Part shown: in pieces, positions 10,688-24,095 of the stretch
Layout of the letters: the number at the start of each line of letters is the position of its first letter
Numbering within the stretch: position 1 is the stretch's first letter
Origin: Rheinheimera sp. SA_1
GTDB taxonomy: Bacteria; Pseudomonadota; Gammaproteobacteria; Enterobacterales; Alteromonadaceae
Direction of reading: 5' to 3'
Assembly (NCBI RefSeq): GCF_001669775.1
Contig: NZ_LXWK01000011.1
Coordinates: 1,116,001-1,180,000 of the forward strand
DNA: 64,000 nt
Made by a program: the position numbers and the translations under genes
Notes under the pieces: model-generated
Told to the model about the DNA's origin: nothing
The model's input: only the letters and a program-made list of their open reading frames with translations
The model's database searches: none

Positions 10688-13399
<2,712 letters not shown>

Positions 13400-13414
13400 T
13401 GTCCAAGTACCACT

Positions 13415-14371
13415 TTATTGTTGAGACTGGCGCGCAGTCCTGGCAGAGCCATATAAGTTTTTAGTCCGACGATTCACAAACAACATCGGGTCTATTTGCT
13501 GACCATCTTTTAACACTTCGTAATGCACATGCGGTCCGGTCGAACGACCGGTATTCCCCAAAGTTGCGATTTGCTGGCCTTTGCTGACCAGACTGCCAAT
13601 TTCGGTATTCACCGTTTTGGCATGACCATACCGGCTGCGATAACCATCGGCATGCTCTATTTCAACCATTAACCCGTAACCAAAACGCTCACCGGCCCAG
13701 GTCACGATACCACCGGCAGTGGCATACACCGGATCACCTTCGTCGCCTGCGAAATCAACACCTTTGTGCACCGCAGGACGACCACTGAATGGGTCGTTGC
13801 GTACACCAAACCCTGACGACAAATACCCGCTTTTCACCGGTCGACCGGATAGCTGACTGTTATTACCAATATTGTGATTCAAATCCAAAGATTCAAGTAA
13901 GGCAAAGCGCGTTTGTTCAGATTGTAGATTTTGCTCAAGGTCGGTCAGTTGCAGCAGCACATGGTTGAGTTCAGCCAGACTGATTTCAGTCGGTGTTTGC
14001 GCCGGTCCGCCAATAGCTGGCGCGGCATGCAGATCAAATTCATCCAATGATAAATTCGCGGCATCAATGAGGCGCTCGCCGACCATATTTAACCGGTTCA
14101 CCTGCGCTTGTAACGACGCCACTTTGGCCGTCAGTGCTGCGATCTGGTGCTCTGCTCTTAAGCGAATGGCTTCGACTTGTGCCGCATCCACCGTTGGACT
14201 GCCTGAAAGTGGCAATACTTGCTGGCTGGCATCAGTCCACAACCGGCCTGCCGCAGCCCCTAAACCCATCGCAATGCAGAACAACAAGATCGCGGTCACC
14301 GCCCATTGCCGGGGAGTTGCCCCAAAGCTATGGCTGCGATGTTGCTCGCGATAAAAAACTGGTAGACTCAT
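13415..14371 (-). CDS. M23 (LytM) family peptidoglycan endopeptidase, membrane anchored
   Basis: The 318-residue protein has an N-terminal membrane anchor (about 23-42), a coiled coil (about 63-105) and a C-terminal LytM domain. Zinc and catalytic residues are present: H202 and D206 in HKGVDFAGDEGD, H250 in YGHA, and H281/H283 in GPHVHYEV, so the domain is predicted active, unlike EnvC/NlpD. Genes of this type lie between lpxC and secA in several marine gammaproteobacteria. It likely cuts peptidoglycan cross-links in the periplasm. Its start is only 29 bases from the divergent dciA gene. Confidence 0.88.
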   Translation of the reverse strand: MSLPVFYREQHRSHSFGATPRQWAVTAILLFCIAMGLGAAAGRLWTDASQQVLPLSGSPTVDAAQVEAIRLRAEHQIAALTAKVASLQAQVNRLNMVGERLIDAANLSLDEFDLHAAPAIGGPAQTPTEISLAELNHVLLQLTDLEQNLQSEQTRFALLESLDLNHNIGNNSQLSGRPVKSGYLSSGFGVRNDPFSGRPAVHKGVDFAGDEGDPVYATAGGIVTWAGERFGYGLMVEIEHADGYRSRYGHAKTVNTEIGSLVSKGQQIATLGNTGRSTGPHVHYEVLKDGQQIDPMLFVNRRTKNLYGSARTARQSQQ

Positions 14372-14400
14372 GGGACCTCAGTTTCTGGTTGTTGTTAGTT

Positions 14401-14868
14401 ATGGCCCGCTATACACGCAAACCTGTCGACGTCACTGCGTTGTTGCAACAGAACACTTTGTTGCAAGGCACCCAGCAGACAGAAATAGTGCGTCAACTTA
14501 ATACCGAATTAATCCGGATCCTGCAACTGGAAAAACCATATTTCTGCAAGGTCAGCCGCATCCAGGCAGGCAGAGTACAAATTTTGTGCGGTTCTGCCGC
14601 CTGGGCAACCCGCTTGAAAATGCAAAGAGCGGCCATTCTAGACAATTTCCGCCAAAAAATCTTGCCTGATTTGGCCGGGTTGGATATCGACCTCACCCCC
14701 AACTCCGATCTGAGTTATCAGCAAGCACAGAACCAAACCACAGTACCGGTACAACGACAGATGTCGGAGCAAGCTGGCGCTTATTTGCTGGCCGCGGCAG
14801 AAGGTGCTGATCCCCAGCTTGCTGCCAGTTTAAAACGCCTTGCGGCATCGGCTGGCAAAAAATCTTGA
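14401..14868 (+). CDS. dciA: DciA-like DUF721 protein (replicative helicase loader family)
   Basis: A 155-residue protein with the DUF721 pattern in its first 95 residues: LLQGTQQTEIVRQLNTEL, then LILCG-like strands and SAAWATRLKMQ ahead of a basic region. DciA of this family loads the DnaB helicase in bacteria lacking DnaC, and its gene often lies by secA and lpxC. The open frame extends to 14134 but that part is antisense to the M23 gene; ATG 14401 begins MARYTRKPVDV. No clear ribosome site is seen. The symbol rests on family and context. Confidence 0.78.
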   Translation: MARYTRKPVDVTALLQQNTLLQGTQQTEIVRQLNTELIRILQLEKPYFCKVSRIQAGRVQILCGSAAWATRLKMQRAAILDNFRQKILPDLAGLDIDLTPNSDLSYQQAQNQTTVPVQRQMSEQAGAYLLAAAEGADPQLAASLKRLAASAGKKS

Positions 14869-14878
14869 TCCAAACTTA

Positions 14879-14985
14879 TATACCCAAAATCATTGAAGAT
14901 TTGGGTAGGCGGCAACTGAACGAATCTGGAGCGCCTATGAGTGAAGGCGGCCAACAACCCCATATCTTCAAGGATGACGGGTATA
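14879..14985. mobile_element. MITE-like element with 24-bp terminal inverted repeats
   Basis: A 107-bp element bounded by TATACCC...GGGTATA. The left end TATACCCAAAATCATTGAAG and the inverted right end TATACCCGTCATCCTTGAAG agree at 16 of the first 20 positions and continue as GATTT versus GATAT after AA. There is no open frame, so it would be non-autonomous. Similar TATACCC-bounded short repeats are, from memory, scattered through other gammaproteobacteria. It fills the space between dciA and the lpxC terminator. Confidence 0.7.
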
Positions 14986-14987
14986 AA

Positions 14988-15020
14988 CAAAAAGGCCAGA
15001 GTATTTGCGCTCTGGCCTTC
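14988..15020 (-). terminator. Terminator after lpxC
   Basis: GGCCAGAG and CTCTGGCC form an 8-bp stem around an eight-base loop; on the minus strand the stem is followed by TTTTTG. It closes the division/cell-wall transcript 20 bases after the lpxC stop. Confidence 0.88.
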
Positions 15021-15040
15021 GAGGTTATTCAGCAGTCTAT

Positions 15041-15952
15041 TTAAGCAAGCTGTGGAGCCAGATAAGAGATTGGCAACTGCGCTGGTTTGTCAAAGGTAAC
15101 AAATTCCCAGTTTTCCTGATCAGCCAGTACCGCATTTAGCAGCTGGTTATTTAACGCATGGCCAGTTTTGTATGACTTAAACTCGCCGAGGATGCTGTAA
15201 CCGGCCATATATAAGTCGCCGATCGCATCGAGAATTTTGTGTTTGATAAATTCATCGTCGTAACGCAGACCGTCCTGGTTTAATACCCGGAACTCGTCCA
15301 GCACCACGGCGTTATCGAAACTGCCACCTAACGCCAGGTTATTGGCACGCAGGTATTCAATATCCTGCAGGAAACCAAAAGTACGGGCACGGCTGATATC
15401 TTTGATAAACCGGGCAGCAGAGAAATCTAATTTCATCCGTTGTTTGGTTTCAGAAATCACCGGGTGGTCAAAGTCGATGGCAAAATCAATGCGAAAACCG
15501 TGATGCGGCTTAAATTCTGCCCATTTATCACCGTCTTCAACCCGCACTGTTTTCTTAATTTTGATGAATTTTTTCGCCAGCTTTTGTTCGCTAACGCCTG
15601 CTTCAAGCAGCAGGTAGACAAATGGATTGGCACTGCCGTCCATAATCGGTATTTCGGCGGCATCAACTTCAACCAGCAGGTTGTCGATACCAAGGCCAGC
15701 AACTGCGGCCATTAAATGTTCGGTGGTCGATAACCGCACGCCATTTGGGTTGATTAAACAGGTACACATCACGGTATCACCCACCAGTTCCGGTGATACT
15801 TTAAAATCTACCACTGGATTCAGGTCAACACGACGAAACACAATACCTGTGTTGTCAGGTGCAGGCCGGAGAGTTAGCGTAACCTTCTCACCCTTGTGCA
15901 AACCCACTCCGATAGAGCTGATAGATTTACTGATAGTACGTTGTTTAATCAT
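15041..15952 (-). CDS. lpxC: UDP-3-O-acyl-N-acetylglucosamine deacetylase LpxC
   Basis: Zinc deacetylase for the committed step of lipid A synthesis. The start [12 protein letters not shown] (ATG 15952, preceded by AGGACGAGAAA) gives 303 residues, near the 305 of E. coli, although the frame is open to 16009. H79 in [16 protein letters not shown], and the His and Asp of [10 protein letters not shown], are the zinc ligands; [11 protein letters not shown] holds the general acid His. Last gene of the dcw cluster, as in E. coli. FtsH-dependent turnover usually needs a nonpolar C-terminus, here YLAPQLA. Confidence 0.97.
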   Translation of the reverse strand: MIKQRTISKSISSIGVGLHKGEKVTLTLRPAPDNTGIVFRRVDLNPVVDFKVSPELVGDTVMCTCLINPNGVRLSTTEHLMAAVAGLGIDNLLVEVDAAEIPIMDGSANPFVYLLLEAGVSEQKLAKKFIKIKKTVRVEDGDKWAEFKPHHGFRIDFAIDFDHPVISETKQRMKLDFSAARFIKDISRARTFGFLQDIEYLRANNLALGGSFDNAVVLDEFRVLNQDGLRYDDEFIKHKILDAIGDLYMAGYSILGEFKSYKTGHALNNQLLNAVLADQENWEFVTFDKPAQLPISYLAPQLA

Positions 15953-16087
15953 CTTTTTCTCGTCCTGTTCAATATTTGAACAAACCCAAACGGCGGCGAA
16001 GCATAGCATATGTTAACAAACTTGCCAATGCCCGGGTCGCAGCCCCGATATCACAACCCTGCGTGCGGAAAAGTCTCTGAGTTGAGA

Positions 16088-17305
16088 TTAATCCGCTTGT
16101 TTACGCAGGAAGGCCGGAATATCAAAAATATCGATATTGGCTTTATTATCTGCCTGTGGCTTGCTTTGTGCCGCTTCAACCGGCGCCATCGCAGGCATTG
16201 CATCACGCATTTCACGTGCGGCATTACCAGCATTGCCATACACGGTGCCCGCATTGCCATAAACGCTGGCTGAATGGCTGTTGTACTGAGTACGCACAGG
16301 TTCCGCCGCACGGTGATGACCATGCACCAGGCTGATGTCTGGCTTACGCTCAGCACCAATACCGGTGGCAACTACAGTGACCCGCAGTTCGTCTGACATA
16401 TCCGGGTCGATAACCGCGCCAACAACAACAGTGGCGTTTTCAGAAGCAAAAGCTTTTACGGCATTACCAACGATTTCGAATTCTTCGATAGTCAGATCCA
16501 GGCCAGCAGTGATATTAACCAGAATGCCTTTGGCACCTGATAAGTCGATATCTTCCAGCAGTGGACTGGAAATCGCTTGTTCAGCGGCTTCTTCTGCCCG
16601 ATCCGGACCAGAAGCGCGGCCGGTACCCATCATCGCGGTACCCATTTCTGACATCACAGTACGGACGTCGGCGAAGTCGACGTTAATCAGACCAGGGCGG
16701 GTGATCAGTTCAGCAATACCTTGTACAGCGCCTAACAACACGTTGTTGGCTGCTTTGAACGCATCGAGCAGGCTGGTGCCTTTGCCCAATACTTTTAATA
16801 ATTTATCGTTTGGAATGGTGATTAACGAGTCGACATGTTTGGACAGCTCAGCAATACCTTCGTCGGCGTAGTTAGAACGTTTTTTGCCTTCAAAAGGGAA
16901 TGGCTTGGTCACAACAGCCACCGTCAGAATGCCTAATTCACGGGCAACCTGCGCCACAATTGGCGCTGCACCGGTACCAGTACCACCACCCATACCGGCA
17001 GCGATAAACACCATATCAGCACCCATAATGGTTTTTTTGATGGTGTCGCGGTCTTCTTCCGCTGAGCGGCGACCGACTTCCGGATTGGCACCGGCACCTA
17101 AACCTTTGGTGACATTGGCGCCTAACTGCAAAGTAACGTGAGCAGATGAATTACGCAGTGCCTGTGCATCGGTGTTGGCAGCGATAAACTCGACGCCTTC
17201 GATGTTGTTAGCAACCATATATTCAACGGCGTTTCCGCCACCACCACCGACACCTACAACTTTAATGACAGCTTCTTCGCTGTGGTTTTCCATTAACTCA
17301 AACAT
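16088..17305 (-). CDS. ftsZ: Cell division GTPase FtsZ
   Basis: Tubulin-like GTPase that forms the Z ring. The 405-residue protein begins with [15 protein letters not shown], has the tubulin signature [11 protein letters not shown] near residue 105, the T7 loop [11 protein letters not shown], and the conserved C-terminal peptide [11 protein letters not shown] that binds FtsA, ZipA and ZapD. The disordered linker between contains a short tandem duplication (VYGNAG twice) and His-rich residues. It is preceded by a 129-base spacer after ftsA that may hold its own promoter. Confidence 0.98.
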   Translation of the reverse strand: MFELMENHSEEAVIKVVGVGGGGGNAVEYMVANNIEGVEFIAANTDAQALRNSSAHVTLQLGANVTKGLGAGANPEVGRRSAEEDRDTIKKTIMGADMVFIAAGMGGGTGTGAAPIVAQVARELGILTVAVVTKPFPFEGKKRSNYADEGIAELSKHVDSLITIPNDKLLKVLGKGTSLLDAFKAANNVLLGAVQGIAELITRPGLINVDFADVRTVMSEMGTAMMGTGRASGPDRAEEAAEQAISSPLLEDIDLSGAKGILVNITAGLDLTIEEFEIVGNAVKAFASENATVVVGAVIDPDMSDELRVTVVATGIGAERKPDISLVHGHHRAAEPVRTQYNSHSASVYGNAGTVYGNAGNAAREMRDAMPAMAPVEAAQSKPQADNKANIDIFDIPAFLRKQAD

Positions 17306-17434
17306 AGCTCTCTCTCCGTTTTTATACGCTAATTCCCGTCATCCTTGACGTTACAGGGGGTTGTCAAACTCACTTGCCACATTATCCACCGCGGCCCACT
17401 TGTAACGCCAATGATTTAAGGGATACTCTCTCTC

Positions 17435-18670
17435 TTAAAATTCGCCTTTAAACCAGCTGGTGACTTTTCGCAATAATCCACCGACTGATTCCCGTGCAGC
17501 ACCGACTTTTTTCTGCTGTTGCCGCACATCTTTGCCGTACAATAACAGCCCTACCACGCTGGCGTAGGCCGGATCCTGTACATACTCTGCTAAACCTTTT
17601 AATTTGGTCGGAAAACCTAACCGCACTGGCATCTGGAAGATATCTTCGGCGAACTCAATAGCACCTTCCATCTTGGCGGTACCACCGGTCAACACCACAC
17701 CTGCGGCAATTTGTTCTTCCAGACCACTGGCGCGGACTTCTTCCAGCACCAGCTCGAATAATTCCTGATACCGTGGCTCAACCACTTCAGCCAGCGTATG
17801 CCGCGACATACTGCGCGCCGGACGTCCGCCAACACTTGGCACTTCAATGCTTTCTTCTTTACCGACCATGCTACGAAGTGCACAGGCGTACTGAATTTTG
17901 ATTTCTTCGGCGTGGCCAATCGGCGTGCGGAAGATTTTTGCGATATCGCTGGTCACCTGATTACCGGCCACCGGGATCACCGCGGTGTGGCGCAGCGCAC
18001 CATTGGTGTAAATAGAAATGTCGATGGTGCCACCGCCCATATCCACCACACAAACACCAAGCTCTTTTTCGTCTTCGGTCAGCACCGCATAGCTGGAGGC
18101 CAGTGAACTGAAGATCAGTTGGTCTACCTGCAGACCACAACGTTCAACACATTTTTCGATGTTTTTTGCCATATCGTTGGCGCAGGTGATGATATGGGCT
18201 TTGGCTTCCATCCGCACACCGGACATGCCGATAGGGCTTTTGATGCCTTCTTGCATATCCACCGAAAATTCTTGTGGCAATACGTGTAATAACCGGCGCT
18301 CTGCCGAAATGGGTACTGACTTGGCAGCGTGGATCACGTTTGCCACATCTTCGGCTGTCACTTCGGTATCGTTGATTGGCACCATGCCGCTTTCGTTCTG
18401 ACAACGAATATGTTTACCGGTAATGCCTAAATACACCGACGATACCCGGCAATCGGCCATCAGTTCTGCTTCATCGATGGCGCGCTGTACGGCCTGTACC
18501 ACCAGATTTAAATCATTGACGCCGCCTTTATCCATACCACGGGCGATATGCGTTCCCACCCCAACAATACTCAGCTGATTGTCTGCAGTAATTTCGCCCA
18601 CCAGCGCTTTGATCTGCGAAGTGCCGATATCTAAACCAACGATCAATTCCCGATCTAACGACTTGGTCAT
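17435..18670 (-). CDS. ftsA: Cell division protein FtsA
   Basis: Actin-like ATPase tethering FtsZ to the membrane. The 411 residues show the phosphate loops LIVGLDIGTSQIKALVGE and CVVDMGGGTIDISIY, the adenosine motif GVVLTGGTAKMEG, and the C-terminal amphipathic membrane helix ending KVTSWFKGEF. It overlaps ftsQ by four bases. Confidence 0.98.
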   Translation of the reverse strand: MTKSLDRELIVGLDIGTSQIKALVGEITADNQLSIVGVGTHIARGMDKGGVNDLNLVVQAVQRAIDEAELMADCRVSSVYLGITGKHIRCQNESGMVPINDTEVTAEDVANVIHAAKSVPISAERRLLHVLPQEFSVDMQEGIKSPIGMSGVRMEAKAHIITCANDMAKNIEKCVERCGLQVDQLIFSSLASSYAVLTEDEKELGVCVVDMGGGTIDISIYTNGALRHTAVIPVAGNQVTSDIAKIFRTPIGHAEEIKIQYACALRSMVGKEESIEVPSVGGRPARSMSRHTLAEVVEPRYQELFELVLEEVRASGLEEQIAAGVVLTGGTAKMEGAIEFAEDIFQMPVRLGFPTKLKGLAEYVQDPAYASVVGLLLYGKDVRQQQKKVGAARESVGGLLRKVTSWFKGEF

Positions 18671-19431
18671 GCTTTTCTCTTTTCCAATTGCACAGGCGCT
18701 GGGGCGAATCGAACCGCCAGACCGGTGTCATACCGTAAGTCGACCTGCTCGATCGCTTCGGATTTATGTTTACTGATAGAAGGGTACAAATCGATAAACC
18801 GCTGTACCCGTTTGAGCGTGTCTTCACGCCCCAATTTTAATTCGATGCCATTGCTCAGCGTAAGCTGCCAGGCGAAGCGATCAGACACCGATAAACGCGC
18901 TGCTTCAAACTGGTGCAATGTTAACAGGCTTTGAACTCTGCTGAACATGGTCAGGGCATCCTGCTCGCTGCCTTTTGGGCCGGCCAGTTGCGGTAATTTA
19001 GAATTCAGCTGCGCAATGGGTGCTTTAAACACCTCACCTCTTTGGTTCAGCAAATATTCCAGATTCCAAATCGCCACCGGGCTGTGCTCCGTCACCACAA
19101 CCACCAGCGTATCAGGCCATTGTTTGCGCACGGCTACCTGATACACCCATGGTTGTTGCTGCAGGAACTGCTGCACCTGATCAACGTTCACCTTAAAGTA
19201 ATTTCCGACAAATTCCTGCTGCAAAGTACGATGGAGTTTTGTTGGTTGAATATGCCCAAAGTCCCCGTACAGCTTCACCTGGCGGATTGGTGCATTTTGT
19301 TGATCCTGCACCCAGACCACAACCCGACTGACAAACCAGATCACTAAACATAACGACAGTAGAAAAAACAGTACCCCGCCGACAAAAGCCGGCGTGAAAG
19401 GTGTTTTTTGCTTACTGCGTACTATTGTCAT
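18667..19431 (-). CDS. ftsQ: Cell division protein FtsQ
   Basis: Bitopic inner-membrane protein that scaffolds FtsB and FtsL in the divisome. The 254 residues have a basic cytoplasmic tail, one membrane helix (about 14-38), a POTRA-like domain starting IRQVKLYGDFGHIQ, and the FtsQ domain with KQWPDTLVVVVTEHSPVAIWN. Start and the ddl stop share one base (TGATG). Confidence 0.96.
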   Translation of the reverse strand: MTIVRSKQKTPFTPAFVGGVLFFLLSLCLVIWFVSRVVVWVQDQQNAPIRQVKLYGDFGHIQPTKLHRTLQQEFVGNYFKVNVDQVQQFLQQQPWVYQVAVRKQWPDTLVVVVTEHSPVAIWNLEYLLNQRGEVFKAPIAQLNSKLPQLAGPKGSEQDALTMFSRVQSLLTLHQFEAARLSVSDRFAWQLTLSNGIELKLGREDTLKRVQRFIDLYPSISKHKSEAIEQVDLRYDTGLAVRFAPAPVQLEKRKA

Positions 19432-20342
19432 CAGCTTTGCTCTAACACTTTATGAACCAGTTGCTCGAAACTGTAACCAGCGGCTTTGGCGGCCATTGGC
19501 ACCAGCGATTTTTCGGTCATACCCGGCACTGTATTCACTTCCAGCAGGTAAAAATTGCCGGCTTCATCCATCATCGCATCAACCCGGCCCCAGACTTTGG
19601 CGTCCACAGCTTTAAACGCAGCGACAGACACCTGTTGCAGAAATAACGTCTGCTCAGCGCTGAGTGGCGCCGGACACAGATATTCGGTGCTGTTGGATTG
19701 ATACTTGGCTTCATAGTCATAAAAAGCACGGGGTGTGCGCATTTCAATTACCGGTAACGCCTGACCATCCAGCATTGACACGGTAAATTCGCGGCCCTGG
19801 ATCCACTGCTCGACTAACACCGCTGCATCATATTGAAACGCCAGTTCCAGTGCGGCTTTTAATTCATCGCCGTTGGTGGCTACGCTCATGCCAATACTGG
19901 AACCTTCGTTAGCAGGCTTCACCATCACTTTGCCGTTCAGCTGGGTTATCACAGCGTCGTGGTCGATGACTTCGCCTTTCACCGCCACTACAAAGGGCGC
20001 TGTTGGCAAGCCATGGGCGCTGAACAGGAACTTACAACGGATTTTATCCATCGCCAGCGCCGAACCCAGCACACCGCTACCGGTATAAGGGAAGCCTGCC
20101 AGCTGCAGCGCGCCTTGCATGGTACCGTCTTCACCACCACGGCCGTGTAATACAATAAATACCCGCTCAAATCCAAGGGCTTTCAGCTGGGTTAAATCCT
20201 GTTCTTTCGGGTCAAAAGCGTGGGCATCGATGCCTTGATTTTGTAACGCTTTTAATACCGCTGCGCCTGATTTTAATGACACTTCGCGCTCGGCTGAAGT
20301 ACCACCGAACATCACGGCGACTTTGCCAAAATTACTGCTCAT
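19431..20342 (-). CDS. ddlB: D-alanine--D-alanine ligase
   Basis: Makes the D-Ala-D-Ala dipeptide for peptidoglycan precursors. The 303-residue ATP-grasp enzyme shows [19 protein letters not shown] at the N-terminus, [12 protein letters not shown], the ATP-binding [14 protein letters not shown], and [17 protein letters not shown] with the metal ligands. Placement between murC and ftsQ corresponds to E. coli ddlB. Overlaps murC by 11 bases. Confidence 0.96.
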   Translation of the reverse strand: MSSNFGKVAVMFGGTSAEREVSLKSGAAVLKALQNQGIDAHAFDPKEQDLTQLKALGFERVFIVLHGRGGEDGTMQGALQLAGFPYTGSGVLGSALAMDKIRCKFLFSAHGLPTAPFVVAVKGEVIDHDAVITQLNGKVMVKPANEGSSIGMSVATNGDELKAALELAFQYDAAVLVEQWIQGREFTVSMLDGQALPVIEMRTPRAFYDYEAKYQSNSTEYLCPAPLSAEQTLFLQQVSVAAFKAVDAKVWGRVDAMMDEAGNFYLLEVNTVPGMTEKSLVPMAAKAAGYSFEQLVHKVLEQS

Positions 20343-21813
20343 TTTGGGATCCTGCCTTTAACTCAGCCTTTAATCCGGCTTTTAATAACGAAATCTGTAG
20401 TTGCTGTGCCGCCAGTTGTTTAGCCAGCGCACCAATATTGCCGGCGCCTTGCGTCAACAGCACATCACCGTCCTGTAACACATCAGCCAATGCGGCGGCT
20501 AAATCGGCCGGTTGCGCCACGTAAATTGGATCCAGCTGGCCACGGGCACGAATACTGCGGCATAAACTGCGACTGTCAGCACCAGCAATTGCCGCTTCAC
20601 CCGCGCTGTACACTTCCAGCAGCAGCAAGGTATCGACAGTTGACAGTACCTGGGCGAAATCTTCGTATAAATCACGGGTTCTGGTGTAACGGTGCGGCTG
20701 ATACGCCATCACCAGCCGGCGCTCTGGCCAGGCATTACGCGCAGCGGCAACAGTAGCAGCGACTTCGGTTGGATGATGACCATAATCGTCGACCAACAGC
20801 ACTTTGCCGCGGCCGGTTTCAAACTCACCGTATTGCTGAAAACGCCGGCCAATACCTTCAAACTTGGCAAAGGCAGCTAAAATGGCAGATTCGGCAATGC
20901 CTTCATCGCTGGCTATGGCAAAAGCGGCGGTGGCGTTTAATGCGTTGTGCCTGCCGGCCAGATTCAGCTTCACGCTACGGCCGTGGCCCGTTGGGTCGGT
21001 GATTACAAAAGCGGTTTGGATCCCGGCTTGGCTGAAATCGCTGATGCGATAATCAGCATCGTCGCTAAAACCATAGGTCAGCACGGTGCGGCCAATCTGT
21101 GGGATGAGTTCACGCACCACCGGATCGTCAATGCACACCACCACCACGCCGTAAAATGGCAGGTTGTGGCAGAATTCGAGGTAGGTGCTTTTCATTTTTT
21201 CAAAATCGCCCTGATAGGTTTCCATATGATCAGGTTCGATATTGGTAATAATGGCGGCCATTGGTTGCAGATGCAGGAACGAAGCATCGCTTTCATCCGC
21301 TTCGGCAATCAGGTAACGGCCTGCACCCAGCCGGGCATTGGTCCCGGCGGAATTGAGTAAACCACCGATCACAAATGTAGGATCAGTGTTGGCTTCGGCA
21401 AAAATTGACGCCACCAAGCTGGTAGTGGTGGTTTTACCGTGCGTGCCAGCAATGGCGATGCCATGGCGAAAACGCATCAGTTCAGCCAGCATTTGTGCGC
21501 GGCGTACCACTGGAATTCGTTGTTCTAATGCAGCAGCGATTTCCGGGTTTTCGGCTTTGATGGCGCTGGAAACAACCACTACACTGGCGCCTTTGATATT
21601 TTCGGCAGCATGGCCAAAACAGACTTCAGCCCCTAACGACGTCAGCCGTTCCACCACCGGATTAGGACCTAAATCAGAGCCAGAGACTTTGTAACCTTCG
21701 TTGAGCAGCACTTCGGCAATACCGCCCATGCCAGCCCCGCCAATGCCAACAAAATGGATGCGTTCCACCCGGCGCATGGCAATTTTTTCCTGAGGCCTGG
21801 TCATTGTATTCAT
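20332..21813 (-). CDS. murC: UDP-N-acetylmuramate--L-alanine ligase
   Basis: First Mur ligase, adding L-Ala to UDP-MurNAc. The 493 residues contain the UDP-binding [17 protein letters not shown], the ATP P-loop GTHGKTT (123-129), [19 protein letters not shown], and the C-terminal [10 protein letters not shown] and YQPHRYTRT motifs of MurC. One base separates it from murG. Confidence 0.97.
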   Translation of the reverse strand: MNTMTRPQEKIAMRRVERIHFVGIGGAGMGGIAEVLLNEGYKVSGSDLGPNPVVERLTSLGAEVCFGHAAENIKGASVVVVSSAIKAENPEIAAALEQRIPVVRRAQMLAELMRFRHGIAIAGTHGKTTTTSLVASIFAEANTDPTFVIGGLLNSAGTNARLGAGRYLIAEADESDASFLHLQPMAAIITNIEPDHMETYQGDFEKMKSTYLEFCHNLPFYGVVVVCIDDPVVRELIPQIGRTVLTYGFSDDADYRISDFSQAGIQTAFVITDPTGHGRSVKLNLAGRHNALNATAAFAIASDEGIAESAILAAFAKFEGIGRRFQQYGEFETGRGKVLLVDDYGHHPTEVAATVAAARNAWPERRLVMAYQPHRYTRTRDLYEDFAQVLSTVDTLLLLEVYSAGEAAIAGADSRSLCRSIRARGQLDPIYVAQPADLAAALADVLQDGDVLLTQGAGNIGALAKQLAAQQLQISLLKAGLKAELKAGSQNEQ

Positions 21814-21814
21814 A

Positions 21815-22903
21815 TTATTTCAACCCTATCACGTGTCGACAAACCGCCACGACCTGCTCGGCCGCGTCGTCGATGGCACAAGAACGTGCCCGTTGTGCCA
21901 TGTGTGCAAGCGGCGTTTTATCTGAAAGCCAGCTTTGCAACAGCGACACTAAATTCTCATTGTTTAACTCAGTTTGTGGCCACAACAAAGCAGCGCCTTG
22001 TTGCACCAGCCAGTTAGCGTTGGCCGTCTGGTGATCATCTATCGCACTTGGCAGCGGCACAAAGATGGCCGCAACACCAACACAAGCCACTTCGCTGACG
22101 GTTAAAGCGCCAGCTCGACAAATCACAACATCGGCCCAGCGGTACGATTCCGCCATATTTTCAATAAAAGCAGTCACTTCCACTTGCAGCGAAGCCGGTG
22201 CATCGGCGTAACTTTGTTGCACTTGCGTTAACATCGCCTGACCGGTCTGATGTTTTACCTGAACAGGCCCAGAGGCCGCGACCTGCTTCAGCTGCGCAGG
22301 TAAAATATCATTCAGTGGTTTAGCGCCTAAACTACCACCGACGATCAAAATATTTAAGCCTTTACTGAAATTAATCTCAGTTTTTAGCCCAATCAGCTCA
22401 CTACGTACCGGATTTCCCAACACCTGCCGCTGCGAAAGTTGGCTAAACGCCGTCGGGAACGCCACCATCACCTGCTGCGCCAATTTCGCCAGCAATTTGT
22501 TGGTGGTACCGGCCACCGCATTTTGCTCATGAATAAGCAGTGGAATACCTTTCATCCAAGCCGCAACACCACCTGGGCCGCTGGCATAGCCGCCAAATCC
22601 CAGCACCAATTGCGGTTGTACATGCTGAATAACTTTGCGCGCCTGGCAAATCGAACGCCATAACATCAAGGGCGCACTAATCAATGCTTTGATACTTTTG
22701 CCGCGCAAACCACCAACTTGAATCGCATGAAAATGCCAGCCAAAACCCGGCACCAGCTTGGCTTCCATCCGATCGGCAGTGCCAAGCCAGTGAATAGTCC
22801 AGCCTTCTGCATGCAATAATTTGGCAACTGCCTGCGCCGGGAAGATATGGCCACCAGTGCCACCGGCCATAATGAGTGCGGTCGGTCCATTGCTGTTAAT
22901 CAT
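21815..22903 (-). CDS. murG: Lipid II synthase MurG
   Basis: Peripheral membrane glycosyltransferase that adds GlcNAc to lipid I. The start used (ATG 22903) is preceded by GGAGG at six bases and yields 362 residues; the frame is open to 22978 but that lies in ftsW. Motifs: [54 protein letters not shown] and the UDP-GlcNAc site [12 protein letters not shown]. Overlaps ftsW by eight bases. Confidence 0.96.
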   Translation of the reverse strand: MINSNGPTALIMAGGTGGHIFPAQAVAKLLHAEGWTIHWLGTADRMEAKLVPGFGWHFHAIQVGGLRGKSIKALISAPLMLWRSICQARKVIQHVQPQLVLGFGGYASGPGGVAAWMKGIPLLIHEQNAVAGTTNKLLAKLAQQVMVAFPTAFSQLSQRQVLGNPVRSELIGLKTEINFSKGLNILIVGGSLGAKPLNDILPAQLKQVAASGPVQVKHQTGQAMLTQVQQSYADAPASLQVEVTAFIENMAESYRWADVVICRAGALTVSEVACVGVAAIFVPLPSAIDDHQTANANWLVQQGAALLWPQTELNNENLVSLLQSWLSDKTPLAHMAQRARSCAIDDAAEQVVAVCRHVIGLK

Positions 22904-24095
22904 GCGGTCCTCCGCTAATGGCATGTTTGCCCTTGAGGCGCACTTCAAAATCAATCCGCAGAATAATGGCCGCGGCAATCAGCATTAAGATCAGACTACT
23001 ACCACCGGAACTGACAAAAGGTAGCGTCAGGCCTTTAGTAGGCAACACGCCGGTGGCCACACCGACGTTAACGAACGTCTGACAGCCAATCCAGATCGCC
23101 AGCGAATAAGCCAGAAAACCGTGAAAACTTAAGCCTTTTTGCAGCGCCCTTTTGCCAATCCATAAAGCGCGCACAAACAGCAAAAACAATAGCGACATCA
23201 CCATCATCACGCCAAATAAACCGGTTTCTTCGGCGATGACCGCCAGAATAAAGTCGGTGTGCGCTTCAGGTAAATATTCTAGTTTTTGTACGGAATTCCC
23301 GAGACCCTGACCAAACCAACCGCCGCGGCCAAACGCCATCAACGATTGTGTCAGCTGATAACCACTACCAAAGGGGTCAGCCCATGGGTCAAGGAAAGAA
23401 GTCACCCGCCGCCAACGGTATTCGCTGTAAATAATCAGCACTGCAATCGACATCAGGCCGGTAAAAATCAGCCCAAAAAACTGCCACAGCTTAGCACCAG
23501 CTAAAAACAGCAGCACCACGCTGGTGCCGAACATCACGATCACTGTGCCCAAATCGGGTTGCATCAGCAATAACACGGCAAAGGCGAACAGGATAAACAA
23601 CGGCTTTAAAAAGCCTTTTAAGTTCTCCCGGACTTCGTCGTGGCGACGCACCAGATAACTGGATAAATAGACAAAAAAGAACAACTTAGCCGGTTCTGCC
23701 GTTTGAATACCAATAGGCCCGATATACAACCAGCGGGTACTACCGTTGACATTACGTCCAACTGCCAACACCGCAATCAGACCTAATAAACCAATCACCA
23801 ATAGCAATAAATTGGTACTATGCCACCACTGAATGGGAATATTTAACACGGCATAGGCCAGCGACAAACCAATCAACATATAGATGCCGTGGCGAATACT
23901 AAAATGCAGCGGATTGTCGAACAGACGTTCGGCCACCGGCACTGAAGCGCTGGTCACCATCACAAAACCAACGCATAACAACAGCACCACTAAAGTGAAG
24001 AAAAACCGGTCATAGCTGATGCCATCTTCGGCTTGCCACCAATCAGCGACGTCATTGCCAATATTGTTCACCCAGTTCAGTGCCAATTGCTTCAT
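22896..24095 (-). CDS. ftsW: Peptidoglycan glycosyltransferase FtsW
   Basis: SEDS-family lipid II polymerase acting with FtsI at the septum. The 399 residues predict about ten membrane helices and include GRNVNGSTRWLYIGPIGIQTAEPAK, MQPDLGTVIVM, the EAHTDFILAVIAEETGL segment and PFVSSGGSSLI, all typical of FtsW. Overlaps murD by four bases. Confidence 0.96.
   Translation of the reverse strand: MKQLALNWVNNIGNDVADWWQAEDGISYDRFFFTLVVLLLCVGFVMVTSASVPVAERLFDNPLHFSIRHGIYMLIGLSLAYAVLNIPIQWWHSTNLLLLVIGLLGLIAVLAVGRNVNGSTRWLYIGPIGIQTAEPAKLFFFVYLSSYLVRRHDEVRENLKGFLKPLFILFAFAVLLLMQPDLGTVIVMFGTSVVLLFLAGAKLWQFFGLIFTGLMSIAVLIIYSEYRWRRVTSFLDPWADPFGSGYQLTQSLMAFGRGGWFGQGLGNSVQKLEYLPEAHTDFILAVIAEETGLFGVMMVMSLLFLLFVRALWIGKRALQKGLSFHGFLAYSLAIWIGCQTFVNVGVATGVLPTKGLTLPFVSSGGSSLILMLIAAAIILRIDFEVRLKGKHAISGGPHD

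Noticed and set aside
14134-14400. N-terminal extension of dciA to 14134
   Set aside because: The extra 89 residues are antisense to the M23 gene and do not resemble the DUF721 family, which starts at 14401.
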